33,820 nt of DNA from Bacteroidota bacterium. GTDB lineage: Bacteria; Bacteroidota; Bacteroidia; Flavobacteriales; Flavobacteriaceae. Location: positions 1 to 33,820 of the forward strand of contig SMXJ01000033.1 in assembly GCA_004356305.1 (NCBI GenBank). Direction: 5' to 3'. Below are positions 7,944 to 18,430 of the stretch, piece after piece. The translations under genes were made by a program, and so were the position numbers. Position 1 is the stretch's first letter, and each line of letters begins with the position of its first letter. The notes under the pieces are model-generated. The model did not search any database. It was not told the DNA's origin and saw nothing but the letters and a program-made list of their open reading frames with translations.

Positions 7944-9710
7944 TCAATTGTCTTTTTTCTGAGGAATATCTTTTTTATTTATTTCCAAAGAATCTTTATT
8001 GGCGGTCTTGAACTTAGGATCTTCCTCTCTATTTTGAAAGTCCTTCGGACTTAATTTCGATGCATCGGGAATCATTAGGTCATCTTCGGGGATGTCTTCA
8101 AAGAAATCACCTTCATCCTCGGGTAAAGGGATTCCTTTTATCTTCGGAAGTATGGGTTTTGGCTTGCCTTTGAAGAGATCGCTCTTTTTCATCAGCCGTT
8201 CATCACCTCGCCAAAGAAAGCCGGGAAGTATTCGAGCGTTTTCGGGAAGAGCACTTTCAGGATATACTTTGCCGGGAACTTTCTTGATGAATTTCATTCC
8301 GACAATTTTTTGTTCTTCCAGATACAATAGTATGGAACTTGAAAGGGTCTTGTTTATCCCAACCAACTCTTCATTATCATTTCTGAAATAATATACTACC
8401 TCACTATTCTTGATGATATTAATTGTATCCAATTTGTTATTGGTAAACAAACCGATGAGTCTTTCTCCTTTTACCTGGTTGTATCCGGCACTATCCTTCT
8501 GAATTAAAAAGGCGTTATTGAACACCTTCAAAGTGTCTAATTCTTCCGTCTCTTTATTGTTTAAAATATGAATAGTGTCACCGGTTATTTGATTTTCGCC
8601 ACTCCACAACACCGGATTGCTCAGTAATTTAGTAATTCCGAGCTTTTGGTTGATATAAATAGAATCACACTTTCCGCTTGTGGGCAGTTCATTTTCCAGA
8701 CCTCGCTTGAACATTCGAGCCCGGTAAAAGCCTTTTATAATTCTATTTTCCGGCTTTCCGGTCACTTGTAAAGTATCCGCATGAACATACACAGAGTCAT
8801 TCTCTTGCAGGGTAATCGCGACTGCGCGTTTTGTAATGAATACAGAGTCCTTCGCACGAAATACTTCGGCATAATGTCCCAGAATTATAGTTTTATTAAT
8901 GGTGTCTAAAACTTTAATATTGTTGGTCGCGGAGGCAAAACTCTTATTTCGGTCAAAATAAATGCTATCCCCGTAAAGAGTCCGATTTTCGTAATCGATC
9001 CTTGAATTTTTCACAAAATAACCTGTATCTGCACGTGTGTCATAATAACCACGCTCACAGTATACCGTACTGGTTTCACTAACTATGGTTGATGCACCAT
9101 ACAAATAGGCTACTCCGGTTTCAGAATAGAAATCCAACTGGGGGGAGTTGACCGTATACTTAGGGTTTACAATTTTAACGTTTGATAAGAATTGATATTT
9201 TTTACTTTTGGCAAAATAACGACCAATCCGGCTGGTTAAAATACTGGCTGTATCCCGAACCGTTCCACCGGATCGATAATAGGCTTGTTGTTTAATGCGG
9301 TCAAAATAAAGTGTATCTGTATGGAGCGTAGTGTATGGTTCGGTTAGAACCACATTGCCACTGGCGAAAGCGAAGGAGGTATTTCCGTTATACTCGGCAT
9401 AATTACTTCGCATTTGGATAGAGTCTCCCTGCTCAATACGTACATTACCATAAGCCTTTACAAAATTGTCTTTAAAATAAACATAGGCCTGATCGCACCA
9501 CATTTCAACATCCTCATGGACAATATAAACCTGCCCACTATTGTCACGAGTATAGATAACCGCATCGGGAAATTCAGGTTTCTTTTCAAAGTATCCCGAC
9601 TTTACTGATACTTTCGTCGTTTTTGTGGTATCGATGATCTTCACTTGCGATCTAAGCGTGATTCCGAAGAAAAGAAAAAGGAGTGATATGTAAAAAGTCG
9701 TTTTCAACAA
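7944..9710 (-). CDS. OstA-like / LptA-N family protein (LPS transport-related), predicted secreted
   Basis: 588 aa with signal-like N-terminus (TTFYISLLFLFFGITLRSQ). Repeated OstA-type beta strands (VEMWCDQAYVYFKDNFVKAYGNVRIEQGDSIQMRSNYAEYNGNTSFAFASGNVVLTEP). Starts at a TTG (9710 or 9707); an in-frame TAG lies upstream at 9720-9722. Confidence 0.82.
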   Translation of the reverse strand: MLKTTFYISLLFLFFGITLRSQVKIIDTTKTTKVSVKSGYFEKKPEFPDAVIYTRDNSGQVYIVHEDVEMWCDQAYVYFKDNFVKAYGNVRIEQGDSIQMRSNYAEYNGNTSFAFASGNVVLTEPYTTLHTDTLYFDRIKQQAYYRSGGTVRDTASILTSRIGRYFAKSKKYQFLSNVKIVNPKYTVNSPQLDFYSETGVAYLYGASTIVSETSTVYCERGYYDTRADTGYFVKNSRIDYENRTLYGDSIYFDRNKSFASATNNIKVLDTINKTIILGHYAEVFRAKDSVFITKRAVAITLQENDSVYVHADTLQVTGKPENRIIKGFYRARMFKRGLENELPTSGKCDSIYINQKLGITKLLSNPVLWSGENQITGDTIHILNNKETEELDTLKVFNNAFLIQKDSAGYNQVKGERLIGLFTNNKLDTINIIKNSEVVYYFRNDNEELVGINKTLSSSILLYLEEQKIVGMKFIKKVPGKVYPESALPENARILPGFLWRGDERLMKKSDLFKGKPKPILPKIKGIPLPEDEGDFFEDIPEDDLMIPDASKLSPKDFQNREEDPKFKTANKDSLEINKKDIPQKKDN

Positions 9711-9798
9711 ACAAGTATACTAATTATCGTATAAATAGGGTACTAAGGATATATTAAAAAAAGGTAATTCTTAATTTTTGAACTACCAATGTTATACG

Positions 9799-9820
9799 GA
9801 AAAAGACCTCCCGGGAGACC
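9799..9820 (-). terminator. Rho-independent terminator downstream of purA
   Basis: Minus-strand sequence GGTCTC-CCGG-GAGGTC followed by TTTTT, just past the purA stop (9848). Two G-T wobble pairs in the stem. Confidence 0.6.
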
Positions 9821-9847
9821 AGCGGCAACACCTTGAAGGTCGCTCAT

Positions 9848-11119
9848 TTACCTAAGTATGGTCTGTGTTCTATCAGGCCCAACAGATATAATTTTGATGG
9901 CTATTTCAAGTTCTTTTTCCAAAAAGTGGATATAGTCATTTAATTCCTGTGGAAACTGAGCAGTATCGCTCATTTTTGTCAGATCTTGTTTCCATCCTTT
10001 CATTTCGGTATAGATGGGCGTAACATATTCTTCCTCTATAGTGTAGGGCAAGTGTTTAATGATATCACCCTTGTAGTTGTAAGCGGTACAAATTTTCAAA
10101 GAATCAAAACCGCTCAGCACATCGCTTTTCATCATCATTAATTGTGTGACACCATTTATAGCACAGGTATATTTTAGAGCCACCAGGTCCAACCATCCGC
10201 AGCGTCGGGGTCTTCCTGTTACCGCACCAAATTCATTGCCGATCTTCGCCATTTTGGCTCCAACATCATCCAACAATTCAGTGGGGAAAGGTCCGGATCC
10301 CACGCGAGTGGTATATGCTTTAAAAATACCATATACTTCTTTTATCATTGTGGGGGCTATTCCTAATCCTGTACAGGCACCCGCTGCAGTGGTATTGGAA
10401 GAAGTCACATATGGATAGGTTCCAAAGTCAATATCGAGTAATGATCCTTGGGCTCCTTCGGCTAAAATACTCTTTCCTTTTTTTATCGCATCACGCAAGT
10501 ATTCTTCACTATCAATAAACTTCAACGATTTTAAGATCTCTATGGCTTCGAAAAATTCTTTTTCCATTTCGTCCAGATCGTATTGGATATCCACTTTGTA
10601 AAAGTAGATCAGGCTTTCATGCTTGTCGGCTAGAGCGCGGTATTTCTCCTTCCACCCATCCATCTCAATATCGCCAACCCGAATCCCATTACGGCCTGTC
10701 TTATCCATGTAAGTCGGGCCGATTCCCTTGAGCGTTGAACCGATTTTCGCCTTTCCTTTTGCGGCTTCACTGGCGGCGTCCAACAATCTATGTGTAGGTA
10801 GTATTAAATGTGCTTTTCTGGAAATTAGTAGTTTGGACTTATAATCGATATTGAACGGCTTGAGACCTTCCAACTCTTTCACAAAAACCACAGGGTCTAT
10901 AACTACACCATTTCCTATGACGTTGACTGATTTATTGTGAAAAATACCGGAAGGGATGGTTCTTAGAACATGTTTGATACCATCAAACTCTAAAGTATGT
11001 CCGGCGTTAGGACCTCCTTGAAAGCGGGCAATTATATCATAATTTTTAGTCAGAACATCGACGATTTTTCCTTTTCCTTCGTCGCCCCATTGTAATCCAA
11101 GTAGTAGGTCTACTGCCAT
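9848..11119 (-). CDS. purA: Adenylosuccinate synthetase
   Basis: 423 aa; LLGLQWGDEGKGKIVD, QGGPNAGHT, GIGPTYMDKTGR, EGAQGSLLDIDFGTYPYVTSSNTTAAG, GRPRRCGWLD. Confidence 0.97.
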   Translation of the reverse strand: MAVDLLLGLQWGDEGKGKIVDVLTKNYDIIARFQGGPNAGHTLEFDGIKHVLRTIPSGIFHNKSVNVIGNGVVIDPVVFVKELEGLKPFNIDYKSKLLISRKAHLILPTHRLLDAASEAAKGKAKIGSTLKGIGPTYMDKTGRNGIRVGDIEMDGWKEKYRALADKHESLIYFYKVDIQYDLDEMEKEFFEAIEILKSLKFIDSEEYLRDAIKKGKSILAEGAQGSLLDIDFGTYPYVTSSNTTAAGACTGLGIAPTMIKEVYGIFKAYTTRVGSGPFPTELLDDVGAKMAKIGNEFGAVTGRPRRCGWLDLVALKYTCAINGVTQLMMMKSDVLSGFDSLKICTAYNYKGDIIKHLPYTIEEEYVTPIYTEMKGWKQDLTKMSDTAQFPQELNDYIHFLEKELEIAIKIISVGPDRTQTILR

Positions 11120-11123
11120 AAAT

Positions 11124-11576
11124 TCAGGTGTTGGGAGTTTTTCGGTTTCCGTAGAAATACAACGAATGATTGGTTATTTCAATGTTAAAAACTTCTTCTA
11201 TCGTTTTTTTGATCGTTTGAATGCGTGGGTCACAAAATTCAATCACTTCTCCGGAAGAAAGGATAACGTGATCATGCTGCCTGTCGAAATAAGACTTTTC
11301 GTATTGTGCCAGATTTTGACCAAATTGATGCTTGCGCACCAGACCGCATTCCAGCAATAACTCGATAGTGTTGTAAAGTGTTGCACGACTCACACGGTAA
11401 TTTTTGTTTTTCATATTGATGTATAAGGATTCAATATCAAAATGATCATCGTGGCCGTAAATTTCTTGTAAAATAGCGTAGCGTTCCGGAGTTTTACGAT
11501 GTCCATTTTCTTCGAGAAAACCCGTAAAAACGTTTTTTACAATAGCCTGATTTTTTGTGTCTGCAGCTGCACTCAT
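11124..11576 (-). CDS. Fur-family transcriptional regulator
   Basis: 150 aa; [28 protein letters not shown] and [21 protein letters not shown] winged helix; [14 protein letters not shown]. No CxxC pair. Confidence 0.9.
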   Translation of the reverse strand: MSAAADTKNQAIVKNVFTGFLEENGHRKTPERYAILQEIYGHDDHFDIESLYINMKNKNYRVSRATLYNTIELLLECGLVRKHQFGQNLAQYEKSYFDRQHDHVILSSGEVIEFCDPRIQTIKKTIEEVFNIEITNHSLYFYGNRKTPNT

Positions 11577-11600
11577 AGCGAAGAGGCAAAGTTACTCATT

Positions 11601-13805
11601 TTAAACTCTTGTCACTTTATCAATTCCGTTTATTTTTTTAATGTTTTTTACCAGATTATCAAGAATCGATTTATTTTTAACTATCACCGTTATTTTTCCG
11701 GTGAAGATCCCATCATCACTATCAAAATGCACAGTTTTCATATCGATATGCAGGTTGTTTGAAATGACTTTGGTCACATTACTAACAAGTCCTATGGCAT
11801 CTATACCTGTAATGACCAAATTCGCTTTAAATTCTTGTTGTGTAGAGTCTATCCACTTGGCCGGCATGATGCGATAATTGTAATGGCTTTGCAGCTGCAG
11901 GGCATTGGGACAATTTTGCTTGTGAACCCTTAAACCCTCGTTTACGGTAACAAATCCGAATACATCATCGCCCGGAATAGGATTACAACAGCTGGATATT
12001 TTATAATCGAGTTTTTCTTCCTCCTTCCCAAAAACCAATTGGTCATATTTAAAAGTGAGTTCGTCTTTATTGATCTCCTCGGGAAAACTGGGTTTACGAA
12101 TTCTATTTTTGAAAAAACTTACGAATTTATTGCTCCTTGCCGCAGCATAATCTTTCAGCATGGGGTTGGTGATAATTCCTGCACCAATCCGATAAAACAG
12201 ATCCAGGCTTGTTTTTATTTTGAAATAACCCACCAATTGGTTGATGGTTCTTTCGTCCAGAGTGATCTTAAGCGACCTTAATTTGCGCGCCAGGACTATT
12301 TTCCCATCAGCTGCAATTTGTTTTTGTTCAGCTTTTAACGAAGATTTAATTTTTGATCGTGCTCGCCCGGTCACTACAAAATTAAGCCAGTTGGCAGAGG
12401 GAATGGATTTTGCTGAAGTGATAATTTCTACCTGATCCCCACTTTTCAGTTCATGACTCAACGGAACCAATTTTCCATTTACTTTTGTGCCACGGGTATG
12501 CAAACCAACTTCAGTATGCACATGAAAGCCAAAGTCAAGCGCCGTCGATCCTTTGGGTAAGGAATACAGATCTCCTTTGGGAGTAAACACAAAAATTTCT
12601 TTTGCATAAAGGTTCAACTTGAATTCTTCGACAAAATCCACAGCATTAATTTCTTCATTTTGCAATGTTTCCTGTAGCTTATCGAGCCAGTCATCCAGGC
12701 CTCCATCTTCTTTTTCGGTGTTTTTATATTTGTAGTGCGCGGCATAGCCTTTTTCCGCGATCTCGTTCATGCGTTCACTGCGTATTTGAACTTCTACCCA
12801 ACGTCCTTTGAGGCCCATTACCGTGATATGGAGGGCTTCGTAACCGGTGGATTTTGGTGAAGAGATCCAATCTCGCAACCGCATTGGGTTCGGCTGGAAG
12901 TGATCGGTTACAATCGAATAGATCTTCCAGGCGAAAAATTTCTCGCTTTCAGTATCACTTTTGTAAATAATTCGAACAGCGAACTTGTCATACACTTCAT
13001 CAAAAGAAACGGATTGGGTGATCATTTTTCTCCGTATAGAAAAAATTGATTTTGGACGACCTTTTATTTCATAATCCAGTTTTTCGTCATCCAGGGATTT
13101 TTCGAGCACTTTTGAAAATTCCTTTATATACTGATCTTGCTCCTCTTTGCTATCTTTTATTTTACTGAGGATATCATTGTAAACTTCAGGTTCGGTGTAT
13201 TTGAGGCCCAAATCCTCCAATTCGGTTTTAATATTATACAAACCAATACGGTGGGCCATTGGGGCATAGATGTAGAGCGTTTCTGAAGCGATCTTAACCT
13301 GTTTGTCTTCCGGCATAGAATCCATGGTCTGCATGTTGTGAAGTCTGTCGGCAATTTTTATGATGATTACCCGGATGTCTTCATTGAGTGTCAACAGCAT
13401 TTTACGGAAATTTTCAGCCTGCAGGGATACATTACTGTCATACTCCAGTGCCGAAATTTTCGTTAAACCATCCACGATGCGAGCCACGGTTTCACCGAAC
13501 ATTTGTTCGATATCGGCCAGGCCGTATTCGGTATCCTCAACTACATCATGTAGTAGTGCTGCAATGATAGAAGTGGCACCGAGGCCAATTTCCGAAGCCA
13601 CTATCTTGGCCACGGCTATTGGATGAAAAATATAGGCTTCCCCACTTTTTCGACGCTGATTTTTATGCGCATCTACAGCCACATCAAACGCAGACCGAAT
13701 GAGTTTTTTATCGGCGGCTGAAAGGGTACGGTAGCTAATTTTCAATAATTCCTTATACTCTTTAGCAATTTCCTTGTTTTCGGCTATGATTGCTGCTTTC
13801 GTCAT
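11601..13805 (-). CDS. Bifunctional (p)ppGpp synthetase/hydrolase, RelA/SpoT family
   Basis: 734 aa; HD hydrolase motif LLHDVVEDT, synthetase region GRPKSIFSIRRKM...RLRDWISSPKSTGYEALHITV...EVQIRSERMNEIAEKGYAAHYKYK, TGS (FVFTPKGDLYSLPKGSTALDFGFHVHTEVG), CC motif (SSCCNPIPGDDVFGF), C-terminal ACT. Confidence 0.96.
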   Translation of the reverse strand: MTKAAIIAENKEIAKEYKELLKISYRTLSAADKKLIRSAFDVAVDAHKNQRRKSGEAYIFHPIAVAKIVASEIGLGATSIIAALLHDVVEDTEYGLADIEQMFGETVARIVDGLTKISALEYDSNVSLQAENFRKMLLTLNEDIRVIIIKIADRLHNMQTMDSMPEDKQVKIASETLYIYAPMAHRIGLYNIKTELEDLGLKYTEPEVYNDILSKIKDSKEEQDQYIKEFSKVLEKSLDDEKLDYEIKGRPKSIFSIRRKMITQSVSFDEVYDKFAVRIIYKSDTESEKFFAWKIYSIVTDHFQPNPMRLRDWISSPKSTGYEALHITVMGLKGRWVEVQIRSERMNEIAEKGYAAHYKYKNTEKEDGGLDDWLDKLQETLQNEEINAVDFVEEFKLNLYAKEIFVFTPKGDLYSLPKGSTALDFGFHVHTEVGLHTRGTKVNGKLVPLSHELKSGDQVEIITSAKSIPSANWLNFVVTGRARSKIKSSLKAEQKQIAADGKIVLARKLRSLKITLDERTINQLVGYFKIKTSLDLFYRIGAGIITNPMLKDYAAARSNKFVSFFKNRIRKPSFPEEINKDELTFKYDQLVFGKEEEKLDYKISSCCNPIPGDDVFGFVTVNEGLRVHKQNCPNALQLQSHYNYRIMPAKWIDSTQQEFKANLVITGIDAIGLVSNVTKVISNNLHIDMKTVHFDSDDGIFTGKITVIVKNKSILDNLVKNIKKINGIDKVTRV

Positions 13806-13890
13806 AAATTAAAAATACAATATTGTGTGATAATGAACAACAAATTTTGCGCCAATTGTGCCGTAAAACATTGAAATCATTGTTTCAGAA

Positions 13891-15123
13891 TTATTTCATC
13901 AAATTCTGAAACCGTTTCAATAAAGTAGGATGCGAATAATACATAAAAACATAAGCCGGGTGGGGAGTGAGGTTGCTCAAACTATTTTTGGACAGTTTTT
14001 TTAACGCTGAAATCAAGGGAGAGGCTGCATATGTCGTTTTGGCATAGTCATCTGCCTGAAATTCAAATTTTCGTGAGATGTAGTTCATAAACAACCCGGT
14101 TATTTCGGAAATGGGTGTATATAAAACCCCAAACGCGATTAACCCAATATGAAATGAAGGCTGTGAAACACCTAAAGCTTCCGATAGCGTTGCATTACCA
14201 ACAAAAAGGGATAGTAACCAAAAGGTAAATCCGGTGGTGATCACAGTGGCTACCATATTGTAAATTATATGCCTCAGCTTGTAATGTCCCACCTCGTGCG
14301 CAAGAACTGCCACGATCTCGTCTTCCTCCAGATCATTGATCAATGTATCGTATAAAGTGATTCGCTTTTCCCTGCCAAAGCCCGAAAAATACGCATTAGC
14401 CTTGGTACTTCTTTTGGAACCATCGATCACAAAAATATTCTTTAAATTAAAACCAACTTTGCTGGCATATTTTTCTATTTGCCTACGTAAAGAACCATCA
14501 GCCAGCGGTGTTTGTTTGTTGAATAGGGGCACGATAAGACGAGCGTAAAACAGATTCATAAATACCGAAAAGACCGTGACGATCCCCCATGCATACAACC
14601 AGAAATAGACGCCCGTACTCTCATAAAACCAAATAATAATTGCTAATAATCCCCCTCCAATTATCGCGCCTATCAACCAACCCTTGAATTTGTCAAAAAT
14701 GAAAGTCTTTCGCGTCGTTTTGTTGAAACCATATTTCTCCTCGATCACAAAAGTGCTGTAATAATAAAATGGAGTCCCTAACAGATCACTTGCAAGCATT
14801 ATTATTCCGAAGAAGACAATCGCAATAATGATATTATTATCGGAATATGTACGGGCAATCCCATCGACTAAGGCAAAGCCATCAAAGAAGAAGAAAAGTA
14901 ACGTAGCCACTATGGAAATAGTTCCGGTAAGCCTGCCAAAATGGTATTTCTCTCGCTTATATAATTGGGATCTTTCGTATTCAGAATTGTCGTATACATC
15001 CTTCAGTTCTGGTGGAACGGAATCTTGAAACCGTCGAGCATTGAGTAGATCAAGGATCTTATCGATGACAAAATTGACGACTAAAATACCTATAATGATG
15101 TAGAAGAGAGTCTGCGAGGTCAT
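13891..15123 (-). CDS. M48-family metallopeptidase (Ste24/CAAX prenyl protease-like)
   Basis: 410 aa membrane protein; VLAHEVGHYKLRH zinc motif, KANAYFSGFGREKRITLYDTL, KFEFQADDYA. Confidence 0.93.
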   Translation of the reverse strand: MTSQTLFYIIIGILVVNFVIDKILDLLNARRFQDSVPPELKDVYDNSEYERSQLYKREKYHFGRLTGTISIVATLLFFFFDGFALVDGIARTYSDNNIIIAIVFFGIIMLASDLLGTPFYYYSTFVIEEKYGFNKTTRKTFIFDKFKGWLIGAIIGGGLLAIIIWFYESTGVYFWLYAWGIVTVFSVFMNLFYARLIVPLFNKQTPLADGSLRRQIEKYASKVGFNLKNIFVIDGSKRSTKANAYFSGFGREKRITLYDTLINDLEEDEIVAVLAHEVGHYKLRHIIYNMVATVITTGFTFWLLSLFVGNATLSEALGVSQPSFHIGLIAFGVLYTPISEITGLFMNYISRKFEFQADDYAKTTYAASPLISALKKLSKNSLSNLTPHPAYVFMYYSHPTLLKRFQNLMK

Positions 15124-15150
15124 TGAGTTTGAGTGAATAATGTGTAATTA

Positions 15151-15957
15151 TTAAATAAAGTTTCGCTGTTTTATCGCCTCAAATATAAGAATTCCGGCAG
15201 CTACAGAGACATTCAATGAATCAATTTCACCTCGCATGGGGATGATGATATTTTCGGTACTGTTTTTCAGCCATTCTGCCGATAAACCAATGTCCTCGGT
15301 ACCCACTACGATAGCAGAATTTCCAGTAAAGTCACAGCCGTGGTATTGTATAGATCCTTGCAAGGTTGCACAATAAATGTTGATGTTATTTTTCTTTAAG
15401 TAGGTGATAATTTCGGTAGTACCAGCGGTCGCAACAGAATTTGTAAATAAACAACCCACACTACTTCGTAGAATATTGGGGTTATACATATCGGTCTTAT
15501 GATTTGCAAAGATAACAGCATCGAGATTAGCCGCATCTGCTGTACGCAGGAGTGCTCCAATATTTCCGGGTTTTTCAGGAGCTTCTGCTATTAAAATAAG
15601 TGAGTTTTCCGTTGATAGATCGAGATTTTCAAGCGAGAGATCTTTTGTTTGAGAAATAGCCAGTATCCCTTCCGTAGTAGTACGATAGCTTAATTTTTGG
15701 TATACTCCGACCGATATCTCAATTATTTCGGTGGTCTCACTTAGGTTATCTTTTATTTCTGAAAATTCAAATTCAGTAATAATATCAGGGCATATCAAAA
15801 CTGTTTTGAGTGTATAATCTCCTTTTAACGCCAACTGTATCTCCCTTTGACCTTCAATTACAAATAATCCCGACTTTCGTCGCTCTCTTGACTTCTCTAT
15901 GAGTTGCAACATTTGCTTTACCAACGGATTCTGAAGGCTGGAAATTTGTTTGATCAT
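15151..15957 (-). CDS. TrmH/SpoU-family RNA 2'-O-methyltransferase
   Basis: ORF 15151..15987, probable start MIKQISSLQNPLVKQ at 15957. Motifs EAPEKPGNIGALLRTADAANLDAVIF, VVGTEDIGLSAEWL, IPMRGEIDSLNVSVAAGILIFE. Confidence 0.93.
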   Translation of the reverse strand: MIKQISSLQNPLVKQMLQLIEKSRERRKSGLFVIEGQREIQLALKGDYTLKTVLICPDIITEFEFSEIKDNLSETTEIIEISVGVYQKLSYRTTTEGILAISQTKDLSLENLDLSTENSLILIAEAPEKPGNIGALLRTADAANLDAVIFANHKTDMYNPNILRSSVGCLFTNSVATAGTTEIITYLKKNNINIYCATLQGSIQYHGCDFTGNSAIVVGTEDIGLSAEWLKNSTENIIIPMRGEIDSLNVSVAAGILIFEAIKQRNFI

Positions 15958-16021
15958 GGGGCAAAGGTAATTAATTAGCATATGCATTAGATAGGAATAA
16001 ATAATGCCACATTAATTTATC

Positions 16022-18409
16022 TCAATCCACTAGAGCTACTTCTAATTCACTTCCAATCGTTGAAAAAATATAGTGAGTTTCGGATTCGCTGGTTTTTACC
16101 TTTTCGCTGAGAATGTCCACACTGGTATTTTTCCTTTTCGGAAGCTGAATTTCCAGTGTCCAATCAGTTTTATCTTGAGTTACTCTTACCCTGGTTTGCC
16201 CTTCTTCTTTTGAGAAAAATACTGAAATCTCATTGTTGCCTACCTGCACATTTTCTAGTGACACATCATCCCATTCTGAAGGCATTTGCGGTGCGATCAC
16301 AACTTTTTTGTGTGCGGCATCCGGTTGTATCCCGAAGAACTGCTCGACGATGGGTACTGCAAAGCCATAAATATTCCAGGCTTGGGTCATCATACCATAA
16401 TCGGGGGAGACTTCATAAATACTGCCGGGAAGGGCATAGCTGAATGTGCGTGTTATTCTTTTTAAATAATTGAGAGCCTGATCCGGTCTGCCATAATTAT
16501 TTTCGGCGATAATTTGCACCCCTGTGGGTAGGGTCATCACGGCTCCGGTATATGAAAATATCTCACTGCCTTTGAAAGAACTCTCGTCTGAGCCAGCAGA
16601 CTCATCGCGATCGATCCCTGTTACAAACACCCCGAACGGATTCACAAACTTCTCTGCTGTTATCAAAGCTTTGATCCCAATATCATAGGGGGCGATCTTC
16701 ATCTCCATGGGTGTGTTCACAACCCAGTTGTGATGTAAAACAAAGGGTCTCGGTTTTGAAGATGGGTTCGCTAAGATATATTTTTTGGTTTGTTGCAATT
16801 CGGACACGGCCCATGGTTTGTGAAGTGTGTCCGCACGCACAATAGCTGCCTCAATTAGCAGAAGGGCCTGTTCGTCTGTACCAATAAAATCGGCATAGGA
16901 GTTGAATTCTTCGCTCCAAAACTGTTCATTTATATTGATCTTCAGTAGATTGGCGATGGAATCATACCGTTTTGAAAGTTCATCTTTTCCAAGTTCCATG
17001 GCCATTTGCGACGCATCTTGAAATGCTTTTTGCGAATAAACCGCTACATCGATCATTTCGCTATCCATTCCGTGGATCTCCATCATCCCGTAGCCATCGG
17101 GAAAACCATTCTTGTTGGAGTCGTTCTCGTTGAGTAACCAGTCAAGTCCGTTTTCAACCGTAGGGAAATAGCGTTGTAGAAATTCAATTTCACCATTCCA
17201 TCGATATACTTTCCAGATCAGCGAGGCGAATTGCGGTGTTTCGTTGATGTTACCTTTGTTGTAGACCGAACCGTTAGTTGACATTTCATGAATGATCCTT
17301 CCGTTACCGTTTAACGCGTTGGAAACGCTGTCGAGCAGACGGATAGTGCTGTAGACGGCTTCGGTTTGTCCAACTGCCATATACCCCTGGAGGCTATATT
17401 CGCTATCAACGCCAAACCACCATGGGTAATCCGGTATTCCTGCACCTATTCCGGTGCCAATTTCCGGTACAGTGCGTATCAACCAATCACAGTTATACTT
17501 AACCCATTCAAAGGCTTGTTCAATTTCTTTATCGGCGATGGTTAGTCTGGATTTTTGAGCCAGGCTTTCATATCTGAGGCGTTTTGAAGTTAGGTCTTTC
17601 TCTATGTTCTTCTGAATAGATTCATAGGTATCCCATGCTTCCGTTTCCGAAGTATAAGAACCCGCTATAGTAAAATTGATAAGGCCGGTATCATTGTGAG
17701 CGAGATGCAAGGAATAATCTATAGAACCTGTAATACCATTACCTTCATAATCTGAAAGTCCATTTGAATGATCGATCGAGGAAAAGTTTGACCCAAATAC
17801 CGTAAACCACGGATTTAAGCTGTCTTTGAATATATAAGCTTGAGCTTCTTCATTAAAAATGACGATATCATTACCATCGATCATGTTGGTGCGTTCTCCT
17901 AACCAGGTAGGTCTAAGATCGCTCGCAGCGGTAAAACTAACGCCAATTTTTCGTTCTGATCCTTGGTTTTTGACCAACAGTTGAATGCCCAATCCTTCTT
18001 TGCCATCCGGCACAAATTGCCAACGCTCTATAATTAGTTGTTGGTCTTCCCATATAAAATTATGCTTATTCGCGTATGGATAATTGGTAAAGCTTTCTGC
18101 TTGATTTAAAATCAGGGTATCGTTATTAGTGGTCAATGATATTTCAAATCCGTCCATTAATTTGATGGGGTGATCCCAAATACCGCCCATTTCTCCTTTT
18201 AAATGCCAGCCCAACTCCGGAAAAGAGCCATCTTGATGACCTACCATATAAACTCGGTCTCCGGCTGTAACCATTGGAGAGTTGAGGTAGTCTTTCTTTC
18301 CAATAATAAACGGACTACCTTGAGTCAAGTCATTAAAATTTTTTGGCTGGTCACCCCCGCAGCCTGCAAATATTACTGCAGCTGAAACGAGTAGTAGAAC
18401 TTTTTTCAT
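16022..18409 (-). CDS. Lipoprotein with glycogen-debranching / six-hairpin glycosidase-like sequence
   Basis: 795 aa; lipobox VIFAGC; aromatic/acidic stretches consistent with an alpha/alpha six-hairpin glycosidase fold (YPWWFGVDSEYSLQGYMA, NGFPDGYGMMEIHGMDSEMIDVAVYSQKAFQDA, WAVSELQQTKKY, AWNIYGFAVPIVEQFFGIQPDAAHKKVVIAPQMPSEWDDVSLENVQVG). Specific GH family not assigned. Confidence 0.7.
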   Translation of the reverse strand: MKKVLLLVSAAVIFAGCGGDQPKNFNDLTQGSPFIIGKKDYLNSPMVTAGDRVYMVGHQDGSFPELGWHLKGEMGGIWDHPIKLMDGFEISLTTNNDTLILNQAESFTNYPYANKHNFIWEDQQLIIERWQFVPDGKEGLGIQLLVKNQGSERKIGVSFTAASDLRPTWLGERTNMIDGNDIVIFNEEAQAYIFKDSLNPWFTVFGSNFSSIDHSNGLSDYEGNGITGSIDYSLHLAHNDTGLINFTIAGSYTSETEAWDTYESIQKNIEKDLTSKRLRYESLAQKSRLTIADKEIEQAFEWVKYNCDWLIRTVPEIGTGIGAGIPDYPWWFGVDSEYSLQGYMAVGQTEAVYSTIRLLDSVSNALNGNGRIIHEMSTNGSVYNKGNINETPQFASLIWKVYRWNGEIEFLQRYFPTVENGLDWLLNENDSNKNGFPDGYGMMEIHGMDSEMIDVAVYSQKAFQDASQMAMELGKDELSKRYDSIANLLKININEQFWSEEFNSYADFIGTDEQALLLIEAAIVRADTLHKPWAVSELQQTKKYILANPSSKPRPFVLHHNWVVNTPMEMKIAPYDIGIKALITAEKFVNPFGVFVTGIDRDESAGSDESSFKGSEIFSYTGAVMTLPTGVQIIAENNYGRPDQALNYLKRITRTFSYALPGSIYEVSPDYGMMTQAWNIYGFAVPIVEQFFGIQPDAAHKKVVIAPQMPSEWDDVSLENVQVGNNEISVFFSKEEGQTRVRVTQDKTDWTLEIQLPKRKNTSVDILSEKVKTSESETHYIFSTIGSELEVALVD

Positions 18410-18430
18410 AAGTTGAAGTTACTAAAAAAC

